Source: a virus
DNA: 28,496 bases
Reading direction: 5' to 3' (one strand)
IMG/VR virus record: IMGVR_UViG_3300004163_000006
Span: 1 to 28,496 of that record
Shown here one piece after another: positions 22,930 to 28,496 of the stretch. A program made the position numbers and the translations under genes. The notes below the pieces were generated by a model, which saw only the letters and a program-made list of their open reading frames with translations, ran no database searches and was not told the DNA's origin. Numbering within the stretch: the first letter of the stretch is position 1; each line of letters begins with the position of its first letter.

Positions 22930-25148
22930 AGGCCGCGGCCGTCACCGGCTGTCAGGGCGAACTGTTTCTCGGCGGCGAAGAGATCGCGTTTGTTGCGCAG
23001 GTCCATGGCCTTTGTGGCAAGCATGGCGCGCAGCTGTTCGAACGTGATCTCCTTCTGGCCAGCGAACTCCATGGCTTGCACCTGAAACTCAACGTCAGAA
23101 AGCAGCTTCTGAAGGGCGCGATCCTCGGCAGCTTGCTGTGCCTTGAACTCACGTTCCTGCTGGCGGTCAGCGATCTGGGCCTGGCTGACCTCAATATCCG
23201 TCTGCCGCTTGATCTGCGCCGCCTCAATGCGCGGGTCCACCGGCGGCTTCTGCTGGGCCGCGGCCTGCTTCTCGTCCTCGGTGAGCTTCACCGACTCGGG
23301 TTCGATCTCCACCGACTTGAGGATCTGCTCGCCGACGCGTGCCTTGCTCAGCTCGAATGCCGGGTCGTTCGCCATCGGCGCCACCACCTGCTGCAGGGCA
23401 ATGGCCTTGCGGTCGCGGTGGATCAGCACGCTCGCACCAATCGCCTTGCACTGGAAATCGCCCTTGCAGTCCTTGGAGACGTTCGGGTCCTGCATCATCC
23501 AGTCGTAGAAGTCGCTGATGAGCGGGGCCAGGACCTCGTCGTACTCCTTGGCGATGTCCAGCAGCGGGCTGGCGGCATTGGCCTCCAGCATCTCCATGCC
23601 GCCCAGGGTGTCGGGGCTACTGCCGGTGATGCCTTGCATCAGGAGCGGAATGTCGGCCAGCTGGTCTGCCCACTCTTGGGAGGCCTTGACGATGTTGAAC
23701 AGCTGCTCCTGCACGGATGGAACGGTGAACAGGCCGAAGGCCTTGCGAACGTCGTCCATGGTCTCGCTGGCTTCGAACTCGAAGAACTTGTTGCGAGCAA
23801 CGGCATATGTGCCGTCGACGGGCGTCACCTTCTCCTTGGCCATGCAGATGATCGGACCAGCGCTCTGGCCGGCGTTCTCCATCATGGCGCGCACCGAGCT
23901 GGTCAGCATCTTCTGAGGCGTGCTGATCTTGAGAGGGATGCCCTTGCCGTAGGGCCGGCCCTCGACGATCGACCAGCGGAAGAAGCGGTAGGGGAAGCCG
24001 CCCTTCTCGTTCGGGTTCAGCACCACCTTGACGATGCGGCCATTGATCATGGTCGCCACGATGGGGATCGAGTCCAGCTCCATCGCGGCTTCGATCTGGC
24101 TGGCAATGGCCTGCGCTGCCTTTTCTTCAGACAGCCCGGCCGGCGCGATGGTCAGCGCAGGGATCTCGAAACCGCAGGCAATCAGCTGCGCCGGTGTAAC
24201 GTCGGCGTAGAGGTAGAAGGTCTCGAAGGTCTTGCGGTCATAGACCCGCGTTTGGCCTTCTCGCTCGCTCTTGTAGCGGTCGTCCCAGCGCGAGTAGGCC
24301 AGCGGGCCCTGCTGCAGCACCGTGGCCAGTTCGTTGGCCTCGTAGCCAGGTTGCTGCTTGAGCTCGCGGACCTGGCGTGGGGTCAGGTAGTCGCGCTCGA
24401 TGAAGTAGGTTCCCTTGTGGATGTCGTCGCCGCAACTCGGGTCGGGGAAGCAGTTCGCGACCGAGATCGCCACCGCGCGCGGCACCAGCTTCTCGCTGAC
24501 CTCGATGGTGGCAATGCCGCTTTGGTCGATCTTCCAGCGGCGCTCCTTCTTCACCGTGGGGATGGGCCCCTTGATGACGCCGGTTCCAACCCGGGCGCCA
24601 TCCTTGATCATCTTGCGCAACTCGGCGTAGGCGCTCTTGCCGTTGTAGATGGCCGTGTCGGTCAGCCAGTCCTGGATCTGGTTTCCGGCCCGGTCCGATT
24701 TGTCCTTCAGCAGTACCGTCAGGGCCTTGGCCACATCAGCGGCCGGGTGCACCGAGCCATCCTGCAGCTGCACGCTGGCATTGCCACTGCCGCCGTTGAT
24801 GGCCTCGTCGTACTCAGGCACCGGGGTGGGCTCGACCTTCCAGGGCCGCATGTCGCCGGGCAGCACACGACGGATCACCTGGGATGACCCGATGCCGGTC
24901 TTGCTTTCGGTGATGTTGATGATCACCCGGCTGCGGCCCTGCACAGGCTTCTGCGGCTTGGACTCCGTCGATGCGACGCCAGGCTCAAGGCCCGCGTACA
25001 GGTCCTCGGCCTCCTGCCATTCGTCCTCGATGCCAGACTGCAGGCGCGCGTCCACCGCTTCCTTGAGCCAGCCGAGGAACAGGGTTTGCACCTGCAGGCG
25101 GCTTTGCTCGGGGGTCTGGCCGTCGTCGGTTTGGGTCTGGTTCTGCAT
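22926..25148 (-). CDS. Portal protein (P22/N4-type, podovirus-like)
   Basis: 740 residues from the ATG in TGACCATG. A GTG six bases upstream, overlapping the terL stop, is an alternative start. Twelve copies of such proteins form the DNA entry/exit ring at the capsid vertex. Features supporting this are length (about 725-765 in P22- and N4-like phages), place directly after terL, and a mixed alpha/beta core with conserved-looking segments (QVIRRVLPGDMRPWK; PYRFFRWSIVEGRPYGKGIP; LADIPLLMQGITGSSPDTLG). A long charged, glutamine-rich helical C-terminus (roughly residues 605-735) resembles the barrel/coiled-coil tail of P22-type portals. The stop overlaps the next start as ATGA. Confidence 0.9.
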   Translation of the reverse strand: MQNQTQTDDGQTPEQSRLQVQTLFLGWLKEAVDARLQSGIEDEWQEAEDLYAGLEPGVASTESKPQKPVQGRSRVIINITESKTGIGSSQVIRRVLPGDMRPWKVEPTPVPEYDEAINGGSGNASVQLQDGSVHPAADVAKALTVLLKDKSDRAGNQIQDWLTDTAIYNGKSAYAELRKMIKDGARVGTGVIKGPIPTVKKERRWKIDQSGIATIEVSEKLVPRAVAISVANCFPDPSCGDDIHKGTYFIERDYLTPRQVRELKQQPGYEANELATVLQQGPLAYSRWDDRYKSEREGQTRVYDRKTFETFYLYADVTPAQLIACGFEIPALTIAPAGLSEEKAAQAIASQIEAAMELDSIPIVATMINGRIVKVVLNPNEKGGFPYRFFRWSIVEGRPYGKGIPLKISTPQKMLTSSVRAMMENAGQSAGPIICMAKEKVTPVDGTYAVARNKFFEFEASETMDDVRKAFGLFTVPSVQEQLFNIVKASQEWADQLADIPLLMQGITGSSPDTLGGMEMLEANAASPLLDIAKEYDEVLAPLISDFYDWMMQDPNVSKDCKGDFQCKAIGASVLIHRDRKAIALQQVVAPMANDPAFELSKARVGEQILKSVEIEPESVKLTEDEKQAAAQQKPPVDPRIEAAQIKRQTDIEVSQAQIADRQQEREFKAQQAAEDRALQKLLSDVEFQVQAMEFAGQKEITFEQLRAMLATKAMDLRNKRDLFAAEKQFALTAGDGRGL

Positions 25149-25150
25149 GG

Positions 25151-26611
25151 TCACATGCCCGTGTAGGAGTCCGGTTCGTAGCTCACGACGCGAGACTGGT
25201 TGATTGATCTGGGCTTCGATGCTGTTTGCATCGCCTGCACGCCGCCGTTCTCAAGGGCCACGTACTGCAGGGCATCATGCGGGTGCGAGTACCCGTTCTT
25301 TGTGGGCTCTTCGGTGTAGCGCTCTTCACCAATGACCTGGATGCGGCGGTACTTGTAGCCACCGTTGAATCCCTTTCGTAGGGTCTGGCAGCACGGATCG
25401 AGCAACAGGGTCGGCTGACCACCGTTCAACCGGCTGAGGAACCAGGCCACAGCGCCTCGGCGCGCAAGGAAGGCATTCGTCTTGGCCGACTTGATGCGCA
25501 GGCCTGCAGCCTTCACTTCCTCGAAGCAGCTCTTCTCGTCGGTTTGCGATCGCTGAGAGCCAGCAGGATCTCCATAGACCTGGATCAGCTTGTCACGCTT
25601 GGACCAGAAGGCCGGGTAGACCTTCATCAGCTGCGGGATCAGCACGTCGGCCAGGAACTGCCGGATTGCCATGTCCTCACCGCACAGCTCATCGAGAATC
25701 AGAAGCCTGCCGCGCGGGTCAATCTGGGTGATGATGGCCGCCGGCGTCAGGCCGAAGTCCATGCCGATGTCGATCTGCACGTTCTGCAGCGGGTTGATCG
25801 GCTTGACGTGCAGCGTGTCGTTCCATTCCGGATATACCGGCTTTCCATCGTGCACTGACCCATACAGGCCCAGCAGGAAGATGCGGATCCATTGCTCGGT
25901 CTTACCAGGCACCTGGCGCAACCAATAGCCATAGCCGAGCGTGTGGTTCTTGACGTTCTCGGCATCAGGGTTTGGCACATACACGCCATCCACCAGCAGT
26001 AGCGCGCCGGGCTGGGCGAAGAATTCAAAGCCCTCGGGCCTGCTGACCTCGGCCAGGTCGTACCACCAGTGATCCTCATCGGGGCTGTTGGTGTCCATGA
26101 TCACGCCAGACCATGTGGACCCACCTTGAGCCTTTGACGGGAAGCGCCCCACACGGCCAGTGGCCATGTCCAGCACCGCCTTTGGCAACTCACTGGCCTC
26201 GTTCAACCAGGCGCCAGTGAGATCCAGCGACTTCAGCTTCTTCACATCAGCCGGGCGGTCCAGGCTGATGAACAAGACCTCGAGGTCGACCCAGGTCCCA
26301 TCCGGCAGCTTCTGGCGGAAGTGGCTGGTGATGGGCGCATCCCAGGTGATCGGTGCGCGGTCTTCACCGGCCCAGTCCTGCCAGGTCTTGATGGTGGTCG
26401 ACTTCAGCTCGGGGTAGCTGTTGCGGATCGCAGCCCAGCGGCTACGCCTGACACCGAGGTAGGGCTCCTGCTCTGCCGCGCGTCGGATGATCTCCATGCA
26501 GCACGTCACCGATTTGCCCGTGCCGATTGGCCCGCGCAGGCCACGCACGAAGGCCTTGGAGCGGTGGAAGAGGCTGGCGGTCTTCTCGGCCTTGTAGTTG
26601 ATGTCAGCCAT
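25151..26611 (-). CDS. terL: Terminase large subunit (packaging ATPase and nuclease)
   Basis: 486 residues, a normal length for the family. It powers DNA translocation into the procapsid through the portal and cuts the concatemer. The N-terminal ATPase shows a Walker A at residues 27-34 (GPIGTGKS) preceded by an arginine-rich strand, a Walker B-like segment at 133-141 (GAWLNEASE, E138 the likely catalytic base) and a coupling motif near 171-177 (IMDTNSP). The C-terminal RNase H-like nuclease shows D285 in GMDFG, acidic D307/E308, GDPAG at 347-351 and D446 in HPHDALQY. All key residues are present. The start shares one base with the terS stop; the stop precedes the portal start as TGACCATG. 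Confidence 0.95.
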   Translation of the reverse strand: MADINYKAEKTASLFHRSKAFVRGLRGPIGTGKSVTCCMEIIRRAAEQEPYLGVRRSRWAAIRNSYPELKSTTIKTWQDWAGEDRAPITWDAPITSHFRQKLPDGTWVDLEVLFISLDRPADVKKLKSLDLTGAWLNEASELPKAVLDMATGRVGRFPSKAQGGSTWSGVIMDTNSPDEDHWWYDLAEVSRPEGFEFFAQPGALLLVDGVYVPNPDAENVKNHTLGYGYWLRQVPGKTEQWIRIFLLGLYGSVHDGKPVYPEWNDTLHVKPINPLQNVQIDIGMDFGLTPAAIITQIDPRGRLLILDELCGEDMAIRQFLADVLIPQLMKVYPAFWSKRDKLIQVYGDPAGSQRSQTDEKSCFEEVKAAGLRIKSAKTNAFLARRGAVAWFLSRLNGGQPTLLLDPCCQTLRKGFNGGYKYRRIQVIGEERYTEEPTKNGYSHPHDALQYVALENGGVQAMQTASKPRSINQSRVVSYEPDSYTGM

Positions 26612-27255
26612 CAGAAACTGATGTTGATGTCGCCAGTTCCGCCATCGCCCACCTTTGAGCCGATGCCATAGGCCTCGCGCTCCAGTGCGATAAGCGTCTT
26701 CAGGGTGTCGCCAAGGTCCTTCATGACCTTGGTGCGGCTCGGCAGAGCGATGATCTTGTGATAGAGCTCGTTGAGCTTGTCGATGCCCTTCTCGTCCGGC
26801 TTGGCCATGAGCTCACCCAGTTGCTCAAGCTCCGGTACGTTGTTGGTCTGCAGTTCCAATTCGTCCAGCAACTTCATGGCCAGCGTGCGGCCGCGCGCAA
26901 TGTCGCGGCGGTGGCCGAGTTCGATGCGGGCTTGCACCTCGCTTTCGACCTCGATGCGAACCGCTTCGGTTAGTTTGGTTTGCGGGCTAACTTCCGCACT
27001 AACTAACGCGGCACTAACCTTGGCGGCAGCCTTGGCCTGGATCTTGGCCTTCAGGTCACGTTCCCATCCATCGCGCTTGGCGCGCTTGATGATCCCGGCA
27101 TCTGATACCCCGTACTCGGTACCGATGTCCTTCAGAGAGCGGATGCCGGCGCGGTAGTGGATCTCGATGGCTTCCCAATCGATGGCCGCGCGCTTGGGCT
27201 TCTCTTCGGTCTGGGCCTTCGCCTTCTTGGCGGGGGTGGGCTTCTTGGTGGCCAT
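26611..27255 (-). CDS. terS: Terminase small subunit (DNA recognition for packaging)
   Basis: 214 residues starting MATKKPTPAKK; the upstream extension of the frame is rejected because TGATG coupling places the start here. Residues 1-25 are a Lys/Ala/Pro-rich basic tail. Residues 38-61 form a helix-turn-helix (RSLKDIGTEYGVSDAGIIKR), as in small terminases that bind the packaging site. Residues 65-195 are almost wholly helical and charged, suited to oligomerisation into a ring. The acidic, glycine-rich C-terminus would contact the large subunit. The gene lies immediately before the large subunit and shares one base with its start. The call rests on position, size and the HTH rather than a sharp sequence signature. 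Confidence 0.85.
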   Translation of the reverse strand: MATKKPTPAKKAKAQTEEKPKRAAIDWEAIEIHYRAGIRSLKDIGTEYGVSDAGIIKRAKRDGWERDLKAKIQAKAAAKVSAALVSAEVSPQTKLTEAVRIEVESEVQARIELGHRRDIARGRTLAMKLLDELELQTNNVPELEQLGELMAKPDEKGIDKLNELYHKIIALPSRTKVMKDLGDTLKTLIALEREAYGIGSKVGDGGTGDINISF

Positions 27256-27686
27256 CAGCGCACCTCTGCCGGTTCCTGCGCCGGCACCATGACATCCGGC
27301 TTGGGGTAGTTCCAGAAGGCGCGCATGGCATCGAGCGGAGCCGCGCGGGCTGCAAGGGCAACCATCACCGGGCGGCAATAGCCGTGCGGGTACTCGTCTG
27401 GGAACAAGGCCCTGAGCGCTCCGATGGCCAACCACATCTGGACCGCAATGCGCGTTTCGTCCAACGCTGGAGCCCAGTGCATGCTGAATGCACCCACCTC
27501 ATCCTGGGTGAACAGACGGGGCGGCCGCTCACGCAGTGCGCGCGGGGCTCCCCACAGGTCCGGGCCAGGCGGCCCAAATCCTTCGCCGGTCTGGCCGCAG
27601 TCCAGGCAACGATAGGAAGGGCGCCATGTGTCGCCCAGTAGGAACAGGGTTCCTGGCTTGGTGTTGGGGTGGCTGCAGGGGTTCAT
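27255..27686 (-). CDS. Small protein with N-terminal CxH...CxxC zinc-ribbon-like motif
   Basis: 143 residues. The start ATG lies in an ATGA overlap with the preceding stop; the open frame runs further upstream, but that part is only the shadow of the previous gene. The first 30 residues hold C-S-H followed 20 residues later by C-L-D-C, the same arrangement as in the gene at 27946-28377. A tryptophan/arginine-rich middle follows, then a helical region (VQMWLAIGALRALFPDEYPHG). The stop shares one base with the terminase small subunit start (TGATG). Tight coupling to terS suggests a role in packaging or late regulation; no catalytic residues are recognisable. Confidence 0.72.
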   Translation of the reverse strand: MNPCSHPNTKPGTLFLLGDTWRPSYRCLDCGQTGEGFGPPGPDLWGAPRALRERPPRLFTQDEVGAFSMHWAPALDETRIAVQMWLAIGALRALFPDEYPHGYCRPVMVALAARAAPLDAMRAFWNYPKPDVMVPAQEPAEVR

Positions 27687-27943
27687 GGGCTCACCCGATA
27701 GCGGCGGAAGACGATCTGCTTCGGCTCGGCGCCGCGAAAGTTCTGCTCGGTGATCCATGCCGGCCGTTTGTTGGACAGCTTTGCCTGGCTGCGGCGCTTG
27801 AGCGCTCTTGCCGAGTAACCCCCACGCTTCGGAAGGCTGACCGGTGGGGGGACCAGCGACTTGCTGAAGTGAGCAAGCCGGGACGGCATGGCCATCTGCA
27901 GTATGGCCCTGGCGAAGGATCGGGTGTGGGTGTAGGTGTCCAT
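27683..27943 (-). CDS. Small basic protein of unknown function
   Basis: 86 residues. A longer open frame extends to 28036, but ATG at 27943 is chosen because it follows the upstream stop as TGACCATG and avoids a 90-base overlap. The product is strongly basic, with many Arg/Lys (a middle segment of ALKRRSQAKLSNKR and a tail of QIVFRRYRVSP). It has no cysteine pairs, signal peptide or membrane segment. A basic small protein before terminase could bind nucleic acid, but this is inference. Its stop overlaps the next start by four bases (ATGA), which supports both gene calls. Confidence 0.6.
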   Translation of the reverse strand: MDTYTHTRSFARAILQMAMPSRLAHFSKSLVPPPVSLPKRGGYSARALKRRSQAKLSNKRPAWITEQNFRGAEPKQIVFRRYRVSP

Positions 27944-27945
27944 GG

Positions 27946-28377
27946 TCAGGCGAGCTCGCTGTCGCGATAGAAGATGTGCCTCCAAACAATGCTCCCCGCC
28001 ATACCGCCGACTCCACCGCGGCCTTGCGCGTCGCAATCCATGCAGCGTATGGTGGCATTGCCGTTCAGCGGATCAGGCTCGATGCTCACCGTCCGCTTGT
28101 GCAGGCAGTCGAGTTGCTTGAACCACTTTGTGCGCAGGCGCTCGTACTGGTCTTGAAGGGCTACGCTGGTGCGGCGCTGAGAGATGGCGTCAGGAATGGC
28201 GGCGGCGAAGATGTCAGGCACACCATGGTGCGGGGCTGGACGGACATCGACGATCTCCTGTGAGCCGTCGCGGAACACCACGGCGATTCGATGCACCGGC
28301 GCCAGGCCACGGCCGCGGTCGACGAATTCAACGGCTACGACGTCCAGCTGGGGCGTGAACCAGAGATCGATGCTCAT
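27946..28377 (-). CDS. Small protein with CxH...CxxC zinc-ribbon-like motif
   Basis: 143 residues starting at ATG directly after the TGACC of the preceding gene. The N-terminal half is strand-rich (MSIDLWFTPQLDVVAVEF). The C-terminal half contains C-L-H followed 18 residues later by C-M-D-C, a spacing consistent with a small Cys/His zinc ribbon. The gene two positions downstream has the same type of signature, so the two may be related or work on the same nucleic-acid target. No catalytic motif is visible. The place just upstream of terminase fits an accessory or DNA/RNA-binding protein, but function is not established. Confidence 0.7.
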   Translation of the reverse strand: MSIDLWFTPQLDVVAVEFVDRGRGLAPVHRIAVVFRDGSQEIVDVRPAPHHGVPDIFAAAIPDAISQRRTSVALQDQYERLRTKWFKQLDCLHKRTVSIEPDPLNGNATIRCMDCDAQGRGGVGGMAGSIVWRHIFYRDSELA

Positions 28378-28379
28378 GG

Positions 28380-28496
28380 TCAGCCCACGAATGCAGCCAA
28401 GCGCTCGCCGAGCACGTTGCTGTAGTTGGTCATGGCCTCGGCCTGGGCGCGCAGTCGGTCCTGGTCGCCGATGCCCAAGCCGGCGAATGCCTCGGT
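28380..28496 (-). CDS. C-terminal end of an unidentified phage gene (partial)
   Basis: An open frame enters from the right edge and gives the last 38 residues of a protein, ending LGERLAAFVG and a TGA. The visible part is alanine-rich and probably helical (from ALGIGDQ-like start through RLRAQAEAM). It ends two bases before the next gene in the arrangement TGACCATG, which recurs at other junctions here, so it belongs to the same transcription unit. No family can be assigned from so short a tail. Its position upstream of terminase suggests a packaging-adjacent or late-early boundary gene, but that is only inference. Confidence 0.6.
   Translation of the reverse strand, partial: TEAFAGLGIGDQDRLRAQAEAMTNYSNVLGERLAAFVG

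Noticed and set aside
23076-24887. Long plus-strand open frame across the portal gene
   Set aside because: It is antisense shadow of the well-supported portal gene; its Leu/Asp/His/Gly-rich product has no domain pattern.

Overview
The window is one contiguous, single-strand block of bacteriophage (or prophage) virion genes with podovirus-like short-tail architecture. Every credible gene reads on the minus strand, so transcription runs from right (28496) to left (1). The very GC-rich codon usage and the virion gene set (P22/N4-type portal, N4-gp56-type major capsid protein, adaptor and nozzle, glycine/alanine-rich ejection proteins, giant multidomain proteins) fit a phage of GC-rich Proteobacteria, most likely Betaproteobacteria/Burkholderiales. 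The host is inferred from composition and protein style only; there is no integrase, attachment site, tRNA or host gene in view.

Layout in transcription order. (1) 28496-27255: the end of an unidentified gene and three small genes, two of them carrying the same C-x-H...C-x-x-C zinc-ribbon-like signature. (2) 27255-22678: DNA packaging, namely small terminase, large terminase, portal and a small helical protein. (3) 22641-19621: capsid assembly, namely scaffold-like protein, major capsid protein, and two head-associated proteins of unknown role. This is the only part with real intergenic spaces, and three of the four hold RNA hairpins. (4) 19621-15450: neck and tail, namely adaptor, nozzle, a short fibre-anchor-like protein and three small, probably structural proteins. 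(5) 15453-8166: internal/ejection proteins, namely a coiled-coil protein with a dockerin-like calcium loop, a GNAT-like protein, three alanine/glycine/glutamine-rich proteins, and a 937-residue protein ending in a pyrophosphatase-like domain. (6) 8169-5054: four small, conserved-looking proteins of unknown function, then a LamG-like protein with eight 20-residue repeats. (7) 5057 to beyond position 1: a giant protein of at least 1685 residues with a GNAT-like domain, an HExxH zincin-type metallopeptidase domain and long helical/membrane regions, cut by the window edge. It resembles the 'polyvalent' proteins that phages package and inject.

Most genes touch or overlap (ATGA, TGATG, TAATG, TGACCATG junctions), so translation is probably coupled along a long polycistronic message.

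The most interesting signal is a pair of small genes nested in the +1 frame inside the two largest genes: 68 codons at 8792-8998 and 49 codons at 3278-3427. Each has a strong Shine-Dalgarno sequence. In each the nested frame has the genome-typical GC-rich third positions while the host frame does not, and each lies exactly in the linker between two domains of the host protein. This suggests that the multidomain virion proteins were formed, or are maintained, across small independent genes whose DNA now also encodes an inter-domain linker. A second notable signal is a 12-bp hairpin that buries the ribosome-binding site of the major capsid gene.
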